A stretch of 64,000 nt of DNA from Kitasatospora cinereorecta. Lineage in GTDB: Bacteria; Actinomycetota; Actinomycetes; Streptomycetales; Streptomycetaceae. The notes under the pieces are model-generated. The model was not told where the DNA came from and ran no database searches. It saw only the letters and a list, made by a program, of their open reading frames with translations. The position numbers were made by a program, and so were the translations under genes. This document shows positions 10,835 through 20,559 of the stretch, piece after piece (position 1 is the first letter of the stretch; each line of letters opens with the position of its first letter). Location of the stretch: assembly GCF_024172095.1 (NCBI RefSeq), contig NZ_JAMZDX010000002.1, positions 124,001-188,000 of the forward strand, read 5' to 3'.

Positions 10835-11602
10835 ATGAACGCCATCGTCACCGGCGCCAGTTCGGGCATCGGCCGGGCCACCGCCGTGGCCCTCGCCGGG
10901 GCCGGACACGCCCTCGCCCTCGGCTACCGCGGCGATCCGGCCGGCGCCCGGCGCACCGCCGAACTGGCCGGCGGCGGGATCCCGTTCGCCCTCGACCTGG
11001 CCGACCCGGCCGGCGCCGCGGCCGCCGTCGAGCGGGCCGCCGACCTCCTCGGCGGGGTCGACGTGCTGGTCAACTGCGCCGGGGTCAACCGCCGTTCGCC
11101 CGCGCTCGCGGAGACGCTGGCCGACTGGCAGCGGATCCTGACCGTCGACCTGACCGGGCCGTTCGCCTGCGCGCAGGCCGCCGCCCGGCGGATGGTCGCG
11201 GCCGGCCGCGGCGGCCGGATCGTCAACGTCACCTCGGTGCACGAGTTCACCCCGATCCCCGGCGGCGCGGCGTACTGCGCGGCCAAGGGCGGCCTCGGCG
11301 AACTCACCAAGGTGCTGGCGCTGGAACTGGCGCCCCACGGCATCACCGTCAACGCCGTCAGCCCCGGTGAGACCGCCACCCCGATGAACGGCGTCCCCGA
11401 GGGCGCGGACGCCGCCGGACTGCACCGCCCGGCCATCCCCGCCGGCCGGCCCGGCCGGGCCGCCGAGGTCGCCGCCGCCATCGCCCACCTGGCCGCGCCG
11501 GAGGCCGCGTACACCACCGGCATCACCCTCACCGTCGACGGCGGCCTCAGCCTCACCAGTGCCGTCGCCAACCAGGAGACCACCCTAAGGAGTTCGCGAT
11601 GA
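10835..11602 (+). CDS. Short-chain dehydrogenase/reductase
   Basis: The 255-aa product is a classical SDR: cofactor motif TGASSGIG near residue 7, structural NCAG, and a catalytic site with Ser in NVTSVHEF and the YCAAK pair (Tyr-x3-Lys). The N-terminal VTGASSGIG followed by GYRGD suggests NADP(H) use. The ATG at 10835 follows CTGGAGGAGCAG. A 76-bp gap separates it from the preceding cupin gene, so it may be a second translational block. Its stop overlaps the next start. In this setting it would reduce or oxidise the cyclitol ring; similar SDRs occur in fatty acid and sugar metabolism. Confidence 0.88.
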   Translation: MNAIVTGASSGIGRATAVALAGAGHALALGYRGDPAGARRTAELAGGGIPFALDLADPAGAAAAVERAADLLGGVDVLVNCAGVNRRSPALAETLADWQRILTVDLTGPFACAQAAARRMVAAGRGGRIVNVTSVHEFTPIPGGAAYCAAKGGLGELTKVLALELAPHGITVNAVSPGETATPMNGVPEGADAAGLHRPAIPAGRPGRAAEVAAAIAHLAAPEAAYTTGITLTVDGGLSLTSAVANQETTLRSSR

Positions 11603-12135
11603 CCGGCATCCCCGGCGCGCTCGCCGTCCACCACGTCGCCTACACCGTCCCCGACCTGGACCAGGCGGTGGCCTTCTTCACCGACGTCCTCGACGCCCAA
11701 CTGCTCTACCGGATCGGCCCGGTGGAGGACAAGGAGGGCGATTGGATGACCCGGCAGCTCGGCGTCCACCGGGACGCCCGCGCCCACATCGCGATGCTGC
11801 GGATCGGTCCGGTCACCAACCTCGAACTCTTCGAGTACACCGCCCCCGACCAGCGCCGCGAGCAGCCCCGCAACAGCGACATCGGCGGCCACCACCTGGC
11901 GATCGCCGTCGCCGACGTGGACGCCGCCGCCGCGTACCTGCGGCAGCAGCCCGGCGTCGAGGTGCTCGGCGAACCGCAGACCGTCACCGACGGCGGCCCG
12001 ATCCACGGCGACCGCTGGGTCTACTTCCGCACCCCCTGGGGCCTGCAACTGGAGGTGCTGAACATGCCGATCGGCATGCCGTACGAGCGGCACACCAAGG
12101 CCCGGCTCTACTCACCGCTCACCGCCTGGAGCTGA
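11599..12135 (+). CDS. VOC-superfamily protein, CetB/ValD-like epimerase candidate
   Basis: The 178-aa product is a glyoxalase/VOC-fold protein with the ligand pattern expected for a metal epimerase: AVHHVAYTVPD (His), TNLELFEY (Glu), GGHHLAIAV (His) and LQLEVLNMP (Glu). In cetoniacytone and validamycin biosynthesis a VOC protein (CetB, ValD) epimerises 2-epi-5-epi-valiolone. Finding such a protein in the same coupled set as an epi-valiolone-synthase-type cyclase is good contextual support for the same reaction. It starts at an ATG overlapping the SDR stop, and ends 2 nt before the next start. A dioxygenase or other lyase function remains possible. Confidence 0.82.
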   Translation: MTGIPGALAVHHVAYTVPDLDQAVAFFTDVLDAQLLYRIGPVEDKEGDWMTRQLGVHRDARAHIAMLRIGPVTNLELFEYTAPDQRREQPRNSDIGGHHLAIAVADVDAAAAYLRQQPGVEVLGEPQTVTDGGPIHGDRWVYFRTPWGLQLEVLNMPIGMPYERHTKARLYSPLTAWS

Positions 12136-12137
12136 CC

Positions 12138-13250
12138 GTGCCGACCGACACCACCGCCGCGGTGGTCCGCGCCCCGCACGCGCCGTTCGTGCTGGAACCC
12201 GTACGGCTCGACGCGCCGCGCCCCGACGAGGTGCTGGTCGCCGTCGCCGCGGTCGGCATCTGCCACACCGACCTCAGCGTCCGGGCCGGGCGCACCCCCG
12301 GGCCGCTGCCCGCCGTCCTCGGCCACGAGGGCGTCGGCACGGTCGCCGCCGTCGGCCCGGCCGTCACCCGGGTCCGACCGGGCGACACCGTGGTCCTCAC
12401 CTTCGACTCGTGCGGGGCCTGCTTGCCGTGCCTGGCCGGGCGGCCGGTGCAGTGCCGCCACTGGCCGGCTCTCAACCTGTTCGGCGGCCGGCGGCCGGAC
12501 GGCAGCGCCACCGTGTTCGACCAGGACGGGCGCGCGCTGAACGGGCGCTTCTTCGGCCAGTCCTCCTTCGCCGAACTGGTGCTGGCGAGCGAACGCAACG
12601 CCGTACCGGTCCGCGGCGACCTGCCGGTCGAGCTGCTCGCACCGCTCGGCTGCGGCGTACAGACCGGGGCCGGCGCGGTGCTGAACGTCCTGCGACCCGG
12701 GCCCGGGACGGCCCTCGCCGTGTTCGGGGCGGGCGCGGTCGGGCTCGCGGCGCTCCTCGCCGCCCGGCTCACCCCGGCCACCCGGATCATCGCCGTCGAC
12801 CTGCTGCCCGGCCGCCTGGAACTCGCCCGCGACCTGGGCGCCGACGCAGTGGTCGACGCCCGGACGGACGACCCGGCGGCCGCGATCCGCGACCTCACCG
12901 GCGGGCTCGGCGCGGACTGCGCGCTGGAGACCAGCGGCAGCGTACGGGCCCTGCGGCAGGCGGTGGACGCGCTGGCGGTCGGCGGGGTGTGCGGGGTGGT
13001 CGGCGCGCCGCCGGCCGGCAGCGAAGTCGCGCTGGACGTACCGGCGTTGCTGGCCCGGGCACCGCGCATCACCGGCATCAACCAGGGCGACAGCGACCCG
13101 GCCCGCTTCCTGCCCGCCCTCGCCGACCTGGTCCGCTCCGGCCGCCTGCCGATCGACCGACTGGTCCGCACGTACCCGTTCGAGGAGGTCGAACAGGCCG
13201 CGGCGGCGGCTGCGGGTGGGGAGGTGGTGAAGCCGGTGCTGTTGCTGTGA
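12138..13250 (+). CDS. Zinc-dependent alcohol dehydrogenase, aryl-alcohol dehydrogenase type
   Basis: The 370-aa product is a medium-chain dehydrogenase of the aryl/benzyl alcohol dehydrogenase kind. Zinc ligands appear in GICHTDLSVR and LGHEGVGTV; a four-Cys structural zinc loop is CGACLPCLAGRPVQC; the Rossmann motif is VFGAGAVGLAALLAA; GCGVQTGAGAVLNVL is typical of this branch. The GTG at 12138 follows CTGGAGCTGACC two bases after the previous stop. It closes the cyclitol set and is the second MDR enzyme there, so two separate oxidation steps are likely. Confidence 0.87.
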   Translation: MPTDTTAAVVRAPHAPFVLEPVRLDAPRPDEVLVAVAAVGICHTDLSVRAGRTPGPLPAVLGHEGVGTVAAVGPAVTRVRPGDTVVLTFDSCGACLPCLAGRPVQCRHWPALNLFGGRRPDGSATVFDQDGRALNGRFFGQSSFAELVLASERNAVPVRGDLPVELLAPLGCGVQTGAGAVLNVLRPGPGTALAVFGAGAVGLAALLAARLTPATRIIAVDLLPGRLELARDLGADAVVDARTDDPAAAIRDLTGGLGADCALETSGSVRALRQAVDALAVGGVCGVVGAPPAGSEVALDVPALLARAPRITGINQGDSDPARFLPALADLVRSGRLPIDRLVRTYPFEEVEQAAAAAAGGEVVKPVLLL

Positions 13251-13375
13251 GGCGGGCGCAGGGTGGGTGGGGGAGTGGGGGACCGTCGGCGGGCCGGGGC
13301 GCGTGGGCGTGGGGGGTTCGGGTGGTCGCTCGGGGCGTGTCGGCATGTCACGCACCGTCACCGATTCGTCGCCGC

Positions 13376-13389
13376 TAGTGTCGCCAGGG
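13376..13389 (+). promoter_or_regulatory. Possible -10 element for a leaderless response-regulator transcript
   Basis: TAGTGT at 13376-13381 lies 7 nt before the GTG at 13389, and no good ribosome site precedes that codon. This spacing fits a leaderless mRNA beginning at the start codon, common in actinomycetes. No convincing -35 is visible. Confidence 0.35.
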
Positions 13390-14105
13390 TGGATGATCAG
13401 CAGAGTGGTGCCGAATCCGTGCGTGTACTGATCGTTGACGACCATCCGCTCTTCCGCGAGGGCCTCCGGGCCGCCCTGGCGAGCGCGGACGGGATCGAGG
13501 TGGTGGGCGAGGCCGAGACGGTGGGGGCGGTGCCGGAGGCGGTCGCCGCCCACCGGCCGGACGTGGTGGTGATGGACCTCTCCCTGCCCGACGGCTCCGG
13601 CCTGGAGGCCACCCGCCGACTGGCCGACCAGGCCGACGGCGGCGACGGCGTGCCGGTGCTGATGCTGACCATGGCGGACGACGACGGCAGCCTGCTGGCC
13701 GCGCTCCAGGCGGGTGCCCGCGGCTACCTGGTCAAGGGCGCGGGCAGGGACGAGGTGCTGCACGCCGTGCGGACGGTGGCCGGCGGCGGGGCGGTGTTCG
13801 GTGCCGACGTGGCGGCCCGGATCACCGCGCTGCTGGCCGGCACCCGGCTGCGCGAGGCGGGGCAGCTGTTCCCGGAGCTGACCGCCCGTGAGGCCGAGGT
13901 GCTCGACCTGGTCGCCCGGGGCCTGGACAACCGGCGGATCGCCCGGGAGCTGTTCGTGGCGGAGAAGACCGTCCGCAACCACGTCACCCACATCTTCGAG
14001 AAGCTCCACGTCGCGACCCGGGCCGAGGCGGTCGCCCGGGCCCGGGACATGGGGCTGGGCGACGACGAGCGGCGCCCGGAGCCCGGCGGCTCCCGGCCCG
14101 CCTGA
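13389..14105 (+). CDS. NarL/FixJ-family response regulator
   Basis: The 238-aa product has an N-terminal receiver with LIVDDHPLFREG and phospho-acceptor Asp63 in VVVMDLSLPDG, the switch Thr/Ser region LMLTMADDD, Lys in YLVKGAG, and a C-terminal LuxR-type helix-turn-helix with ELTAREAEVLDLVARG and VAEKTVRNHVTHIF. Start candidates are GTG 13389 and GTG 13419; I prefer 13389 because a -10-like sequence places transcription there. It is followed by its likely partner kinase at 14279. The pair adjoins the cyclitol cluster and might control it, but 138 bp of spacer separate them and this is inference. Confidence 0.88.
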   Translation: MDDQQSGAESVRVLIVDDHPLFREGLRAALASADGIEVVGEAETVGAVPEAVAAHRPDVVVMDLSLPDGSGLEATRRLADQADGGDGVPVLMLTMADDDGSLLAALQAGARGYLVKGAGRDEVLHAVRTVAGGGAVFGADVAARITALLAGTRLREAGQLFPELTAREAEVLDLVARGLDNRRIARELFVAEKTVRNHVTHIFEKLHVATRAEAVARARDMGLGDDERRPEPGGSRPA

Positions 14106-14152
14106 CCGGCCCGCCTGACCGGCCCGCCTGACCGGCCCGCCTGACCGTCCCG
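14101..14152. repeat. 13-bp tandem repeat, four units, overlapping the response-regulator stop
   Basis: CCTGACCGGCCCG is repeated three times exactly and a fourth time with one change (CCTGACCGTCCCG). Unit one contains the stop codon of the response regulator. Because 13 is not a multiple of three, the successive TGA triplets fall in different frames, giving stop codons in all three frames. Confidence 0.92.
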
Positions 14153-14278
14153 GCCGGCTGGCCCGTCCGACCCGGGGCCGGGACGGGACCGCCGGCCCCT
14201 GCGGCCGGGACACCGGGTGGCGAAGGATGGTCGGAACCACCGGGACCCACGGGCACCGACCGTCGTCGAGGAGGGCCG

Positions 14279-16342
14279 ATGAACAGCGACCAGGGCGCCA
14301 CCGCACTCACCCCCGCCAGGCCCGACCGGGCCCTCGCCGCCTGCGGGGCCGCACTGCTGTGCGCGCTCGCGTGGACCGCCCTGGCGGTCACCCACCCGCA
14401 CGCCGACCTCGACCTGTACCTGAACGGCGCGCTGACCGCGATCTTCCTGTGCTTCGCGCTGTCCGGCGCGTTCGTGCTGATCAACCGGGCCGCCCGGGGG
14501 CTGGGCAGCGCCCTGCTGGCCACCGGCGTGGCACTGGAGGTCTCCCAGCTGGCGGTGATCGCAGGCGCGCTCGGCCACGCCACCGGCTGGACGGCGGACC
14601 TGGTGTTCGCCACCGTGCTGATCGGCTGGTGCTGCTACGGCGTGCTGGTGCTGACCTTCGCCCTCTGGCTGCCGGACGGCCGGCTGCCCGGCGGAGTCGC
14701 CGGCCGCGCCCTGGTCGCCGGGTACGTGCTGTGGGGCGTGGTGGACGGCTTCGCCACGGCCGCCAAGGACCCGGAGTGGTACGGCGTCCCCAACCCCTTC
14801 CACCACGGGATCTGGGCCGATCTCTACCGGGCCCGCACCGACGTGTTCGGCGACCCGACCGCCGACGTCTCGCTCGGCCGGAACATCTCCACCGCCCTGG
14901 TCGCGCTTGCCCTGCTGATCGCCGCCGTCCGCTGGTACCGCGCGCCCGGCCCGCACCGCCGACTGGTCGAACTGGTCGGGCCGTACCTGCTCTGGACGGC
15001 CGTGGTCACCGTCCCGTACTACACCGGCTACCACGCCGACTGGCTGTTCTACGCGGTGCTGGTCGGACCGGTCGCCTGGGCCGGCGGGCTGGTCTTCGCC
15101 TTCCGCAAGGACCGCTCGCTCTCACTGGACCGGGCCACCCGGCGCCGCCTCAGCCTGCTCACCTTCGGCACCCTGCTGTTCCTCGCGGTGGCGGCGGCCG
15201 CCGTCGTCGTGCACGACCTGCTGCCGGGCCGCGCGCCGGACGACTGGTGGGCCCTGGCCGGGGCGGTGGCGGCCGGGGCGCTGCTGCGCCCCGCGTTCCA
15301 TGGCGTCACCCACGCCGTCGACCGGGCGTACTACGGCGACCGCGCCCACCCGTACCAGGTCGCGAGCGGCCTGGCGGAGCGGATCGGCTCCGCCGTCGAC
15401 CCGGCCCACATCCCGCCGCTGCTGTGCCAGACGGTGGTCGACAGCCTGGGGCTGCCGGCCGCGGCCGTCCGGGTCGAGGGCCGCACCGGCGTTCGCGAGC
15501 TGGCCGCGCGCGGGCGCCTCGGACCGTCCGCCGAGCGCTTCCCGCTGCGCTACGAGGGCGCCGAGATCGGCGCGCTGCACGCGGCCCCGCGCAGCGGACA
15601 GACCACGCTCGACCGGCAGGACCGGGACGTGCTCCGGCTGCTCGCCGACCAGTCCGCACCCGCCGTCGCCTCACTGCGCCTGTACGAGGACCTGCAGGCC
15701 GGCCGCAAGCGCCTGGTGCTGGCCCGCGAGGAGGAACGCCGGAGGCTGCGCCACGACCTGCACGACGGCGTCGGACCGGCGCTCTCCGGGCTGCGGCTGC
15801 GCCTGGACGCCGCCCTCGCCACCGCGCCCGACGGATCCCCGACCGCCACCGCGGTGACCGCCGCCTCCGAGGAGATCGGCCGGCTGATCGTCGAGCTGCG
15901 CCGGATCACCGACGGCCTGGCTCCCGCCGCGCTCGGCTCGGAGGGGCTGGCCGGGGCGCTGCGCCGGCTCGCCGCCGGACTGGGCAGCCGCGGCCTGGAG
16001 GTGCTGGTCGAGCTCGACCCGGACCCGCTGCCGCCGCTGCCCGCCGCCGTCGAGGTGGCGGTCTACCGGATCAGCGGGGAGGCGCTCAACAACGTGGTGC
16101 GCCACTCGGGAGCCAGCAGCGTCCGGCTGGCCCTGAACGTCGGGGCGGACGAGGTCACCGTGGAGACCCTGGACAACGGCGCGGGCTTCCCGGTGCACAC
16201 CGACGGGGTCGGGGTGGGCCTGCGCTCGATGGCCGAGCGGGCGGAGGAGCTCGGCGGCTGCTTCACCGCCTCCAACGACTCCTCCGGCGCCCGGGTCCGG
16301 GCGGTCCTGCCCCGGGCGGGCGCGGCGGAGCCCGCGGACTGA
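14279..16342 (+). CDS. Membrane sensor histidine kinase, NarL/DesK-type partner
   Basis: The 687-aa protein has several hydrophobic segments in the first 330 residues (for example ALAACGAALLCALAW and the TLLFLAVAAAAVVV helix), a GAF-like middle part (about 360-465), a dimerisation/phosphoacceptor region with LRHDLHDGVGPALSG (His near 492, HisKA_3 class) and a HATPase domain with ALNNVVRHSGA (N box), DNGAGF and GVGLRSM. It signals to the response regulator encoded upstream. The long multi-helix sensor region suggests a ligand sensed in or at the membrane; no known input domain is evident. ATG 14279 follows GAGGAGGGCCG. Confidence 0.88.
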   Translation: MNSDQGATALTPARPDRALAACGAALLCALAWTALAVTHPHADLDLYLNGALTAIFLCFALSGAFVLINRAARGLGSALLATGVALEVSQLAVIAGALGHATGWTADLVFATVLIGWCCYGVLVLTFALWLPDGRLPGGVAGRALVAGYVLWGVVDGFATAAKDPEWYGVPNPFHHGIWADLYRARTDVFGDPTADVSLGRNISTALVALALLIAAVRWYRAPGPHRRLVELVGPYLLWTAVVTVPYYTGYHADWLFYAVLVGPVAWAGGLVFAFRKDRSLSLDRATRRRLSLLTFGTLLFLAVAAAAVVVHDLLPGRAPDDWWALAGAVAAGALLRPAFHGVTHAVDRAYYGDRAHPYQVASGLAERIGSAVDPAHIPPLLCQTVVDSLGLPAAAVRVEGRTGVRELAARGRLGPSAERFPLRYEGAEIGALHAAPRSGQTTLDRQDRDVLRLLADQSAPAVASLRLYEDLQAGRKRLVLAREEERRRLRHDLHDGVGPALSGLRLRLDAALATAPDGSPTATAVTAASEEIGRLIVELRRITDGLAPAALGSEGLAGALRRLAAGLGSRGLEVLVELDPDPLPPLPAAVEVAVYRISGEALNNVVRHSGASSVRLALNVGADEVTVETLDNGAGFPVHTDGVGVGLRSMAERAEELGGCFTASNDSSGARVRAVLPRAGAAEPAD

Positions 16343-16478
16343 GCGCTCACTCCCCGGACGGGATTCCCGGGCGCAGTGGGGACACCTGCCCCATGCGCCC
16401 GGGACGCCTCCCGGCGGACAGTCGAGGTACGAGACCGGCCCGAACCGGGGGCGGTCGGCTCCCCAGGAGGACAGCTCG

Positions 16479-16652
16479 ATGGCAGCGATACCCGAGGAAG
16501 AGGCGGTGACGGCCGAGCCGGAGCGGGGGACCGTCCGGCCGGACCGGGATCCGCAGGTGTCCGGGCCGGATCAGAACCCCGACCCGAACCCCGCCCCGCC
16601 CGGTCCGGAGCCCGCGCCGTGCGGTGGACCGCTCCAGCCGCGGTGCCCCTGA
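16479..16652 (+). CDS. Small hypothetical protein, 57 aa, Pro/Glu rich
   Basis: A perfect AGGAGG ribosome site at 16465-16470 lies 8 nt before an ATG that opens 57 codons. The product starts MAAIPEEEAVTAEPERG, is acidic and proline rich (a DPNPAPPGPEPAP stretch), and ends with two cysteines in CGGPLQPRCP. It has no signal peptide or helix and is probably disordered. A strong hairpin 22 bp after its stop looks like its terminator, which supports a real transcription unit. It shows no similarity I recognise. Confidence 0.5.
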   Translation: MAAIPEEEAVTAEPERGTVRPDRDPQVSGPDQNPDPNPAPPGPEPAPCGGPLQPRCP

Positions 16653-16673
16653 CCCCCCGAAAGCGCGACCCGA

Positions 16674-16720
16674 GAGGCCCGGGCCGGTACGGAATTCCAC
16701 TCCGCACCGGCCCGGGCCTC
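16674..16720 (+). terminator. Strong hairpin terminator after the 57-aa ORF
   Basis: GAGGCCCGGGCCGGT at 16674-16688 pairs perfectly with ACCGGCCCGGGCCTC at 16706-16720 across a 17-nt loop. There is no U-tract, as is usual in actinomycetes. It separates the small ORF from the aminopeptidase gene. Confidence 0.75.
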
Positions 16721-16783
16721 CGGGCTGTAACGGGTTCGGCTCCTCACGAGGCTTTCTCCGTCCGGCACTTGACGATTGCTTGA

Positions 16784-18208
<1,425 letters not shown>

Positions 18209-18233
18209 CCTGTTGACCTTCCGACCCGTACGA

Positions 18234-18268
18234 CGGCGGGGGCCCGGAGAAACTCCGGGCCCCCGCCG
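18234..18268. terminator. Bidirectional terminator between convergent genes
   Basis: A perfect 16-bp stem (CGGCGGGGGCCCGGAG and its complement) closes a loop of AAA between 18250 and 18252. It lies between the converging aminopeptidase and acyl-CoA dehydrogenase genes. Confidence 0.88.
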
Positions 18269-18280
18269 AGGCGTTGGTGC

Positions 18281-19981
18281 CTACGGCTGCATCTCGTACG
18301 CGCCCGAGAGCGCCTCGACCTGCGCCCAGACCCGGGCGGCGCGCTCGGCGTCGGCGACCGGGCGGCGGACGTGGGCCAGCGCCCAGGCGGCCTGCTCCTC
18401 GGTGGCGGAGGACTTGCCGTGCAGCTCGGTGGCGTGCGCGGAGAAGTCGCGGACCAGCGCGTCGAAGATCTGGTCCAGCACGTCCGCGTCCAGGCCGGTC
18501 AACTCGGCCTGCTCCAGCACCAGCTGGCCGTAGACGATCAGCGCGAACAGCTGGCCGATCTCCAGCAGGAAGTCCAGGTCGGCCTGCTGCTCCTTGCTCG
18601 GCGCGTGCGCGAGCAGCAGCGCGCAGAAGCCGTCGGCCTGCTCGCGGAAGCGGGCCACGTTGGCGATGTGGGCGTGCGTGTCGTAGGTGGTGCGCCAGTC
18701 GTGGAAGCGGATCGCGCCGAGGCCGCGGGCCGGGCCCTGGCGGAACAGGAACGCGTCGTCGGCGGCGTCCAGCCGGCTCGGCACCGGCGCGTACTCGGCC
18801 GGGGCGAACAGGTAGTTGCCCATGAACTTGAGGATCAGCGCCAGGTTGACGTGGACCGTGCCCTCCAGCTTCGGCAGGCCGCGGATGTCCTTGGCGGCCT
18901 TGTCGAAGTAGGTGTCCGCCTCGAAGCCCTTGGCCGCGATGACGTCCCACATCAGGTCGATGACCTTCTCGCCCTCGGTGGTGACCTTCATCTTGGTCAT
19001 CGGGTTGAAGAGCAGGTAGCGGCGGTCCTCCGGGGAGGCGGTGCGGAAGTAGTCCACCGAGCGGTCGCTGAACAGCTTCATCGCCACCAGGCGGGCGTAG
19101 GCGTCGGTCAACTCCCGGCGCACGTGCGGGAAGTCGGTGACCTTCCGGCCGTACAGCACCCGGTTGTGGGCGTGCGTGACGGCCTCGTACATGGCGTGCT
19201 CGCAGATGCCGACCGAGGCGGTGCACAGGTTGAACTTGCCGACGTTGACGGTGTTCAGCGCGGCGTCGAAGGCGGCCTGGCCGGTGTGCAGCACGTCCTC
19301 GGCGCGCACCGGGTAGTTCTCGAGGCGGAACTCGCTGACGTACATCTGCGCGTTCACCACGTTCTTGACCAGGTGGTACGCCTCGTGCCGGCTGTCGGCG
19401 GCGAAGAAGACGTAGCCCTCGGGGCCCTCGACGTCCGAGCGGCGGCCGAAGACCGAGACCAGGCCGGCCACGTTGCCGTTGCCGATGTAGTACTTGGGGC
19501 CGGTGGCGGTGAAGCCGCCCTCGCCGTCCGGGGTGAGGATCATGTCGGTGGAGTAGATGTCCGCGCCGTGGGTGCGCTCGGACAGGCCGAAGGCCATCAC
19601 GTGACCCTCGGCCAGCAGCTTGGCGGCCCGGGCCCGGACGGCCTCGTTCTCGCTCTGCCACACCGGGCCGAGGCCGAGGATGGTGACCTGCCAGGTGTAC
19701 CAGTAGCCGAGGCCGTAGAAGCCGAGGATCTCGTTCAGCTCGGCGTTGCGCGCGGTGTCCCAGCGCTTGCTGCCGTCCGCCGAGGCCGGGGTCAGGAACT
19801 CGGCGAACAGGCCCTCCTTGGCGGCGAACTTGAGGAAGTCCGCGTACCAGGTGCGGTCGATGTAGGTGTCGATCAGCGCCTTCTTGCCCCGGGACTCGAA
19901 CCAGTCCACGGTGGCGCGCAGCAGGCGCCGGGTGGGCTCGTCGAACTGCACGGGGTCGTAGCTGCGCGGGTTGAAGAGCAT
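18281..19981 (-). CDS. Acyl-CoA dehydrogenase family protein
   Basis: The 566-aa product is an FAD-dependent acyl-CoA dehydrogenase of the long form (three-domain core plus C-terminal extension). Seen: FGLSERTHGADIYSTDM (FAD/substrate loop), TATGPKYYIGNGNVAGLVSV, HNRVLYGRKVTDFPHVRREL and a later KGFEADTYFDK segment. The ATG at 19981 begins 2 nt after the stop of the PadR gene, so the two are one operon and the longer upstream frame is rejected. It probably acts on an acyl-CoA thioester in fatty-acid or xenobiotic breakdown; the substrate is not evident. The PadR regulator most likely controls both genes through the palindrome at 20560. Confidence 0.85.
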   Translation of the reverse strand: MLFNPRSYDPVQFDEPTRRLLRATVDWFESRGKKALIDTYIDRTWYADFLKFAAKEGLFAEFLTPASADGSKRWDTARNAELNEILGFYGLGYWYTWQVTILGLGPVWQSENEAVRARAAKLLAEGHVMAFGLSERTHGADIYSTDMILTPDGEGGFTATGPKYYIGNGNVAGLVSVFGRRSDVEGPEGYVFFAADSRHEAYHLVKNVVNAQMYVSEFRLENYPVRAEDVLHTGQAAFDAALNTVNVGKFNLCTASVGICEHAMYEAVTHAHNRVLYGRKVTDFPHVRRELTDAYARLVAMKLFSDRSVDYFRTASPEDRRYLLFNPMTKMKVTTEGEKVIDLMWDVIAAKGFEADTYFDKAAKDIRGLPKLEGTVHVNLALILKFMGNYLFAPAEYAPVPSRLDAADDAFLFRQGPARGLGAIRFHDWRTTYDTHAHIANVARFREQADGFCALLLAHAPSKEQQADLDFLLEIGQLFALIVYGQLVLEQAELTGLDADVLDQIFDALVRDFSAHATELHGKSSATEEQAAWALAHVRRPVADAERAARVWAQVEALSGAYEMQP

Positions 19982-19983
19982 GC

Positions 19984-20547
19984 TCAGTCCTGGGGGGTCG
20001 AGGGTGTACGGGCGAGTCGGTGCAGGGTGGCGAGCACGTCGTCCAGCCAGGCGAGGGTCATCCGCTCGTACTCGATGCCGCCGCGCAGCACCACATGCTG
20101 GAGCTGCTCCTGGGCGTCGAGGCCGGAGGGGTCCGGGAAGTCGCGCCGTTCGCCGGCCAGGTAGTGCGCCAGCAGGGCCGCGTGGCTCTCCCGGTGGCGC
20201 TCCACCTCGGCGACCAGTGCGCCCGGGTCGGAGAACGCGGCGGCGCGGATCTTCACCGCCAGCTCGTGCCGGACGGTCTCCGGCTCGACCGGCTCGCGCA
20301 GCCACTCCGCCAGGGCGAGGCGGCCGGGCTCGGCGGGGGAGTAGACCTTCTTGTCGGGCCGCCCGTCCTGGGTGACCTGCTCGACGGCGATCCAGCCGTC
20401 CGCCTCCATCCGCCGCAGCACCCGGTAGATCTGCTGGTGGGTGGCGGTCCAGAAACGGCCGATCGACCGGTCGAAGCGGCGCGCCAGCTCGTAGCCGGAG
20501 CCGGGCCGCTCCATCAGCGAGACGAGGATCGCGTGCTCCAGTGCCAT
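19984..20547 (-). CDS. PadR-family transcriptional regulator
   Basis: The 187-aa product has the PadR winged-helix start LEHAILVSLMERPGSGYELARRFDRS, the recognition region FWTATHQQIYRVLRRMEADGWI and a C-terminal coiled dimerisation half (from about 95). PadR proteins repress neighbouring genes and release DNA on binding small phenolic or hydrophobic ligands. It precedes and is coupled with the acyl-CoA dehydrogenase gene. A perfect palindrome 13 bp upstream of the ATG is the probable operator, so it should be autoregulated. Confidence 0.92.
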   Translation of the reverse strand: MALEHAILVSLMERPGSGYELARRFDRSIGRFWTATHQQIYRVLRRMEADGWIAVEQVTQDGRPDKKVYSPAEPGRLALAEWLREPVEPETVRHELAVKIRAAAFSDPGALVAEVERHRESHAALLAHYLAGERRDFPDPSGLDAQEQLQHVVLRGGIEYERMTLAWLDDVLATLHRLARTPSTPQD

Positions 20548-20559
20548 GGCCGCATCCTG

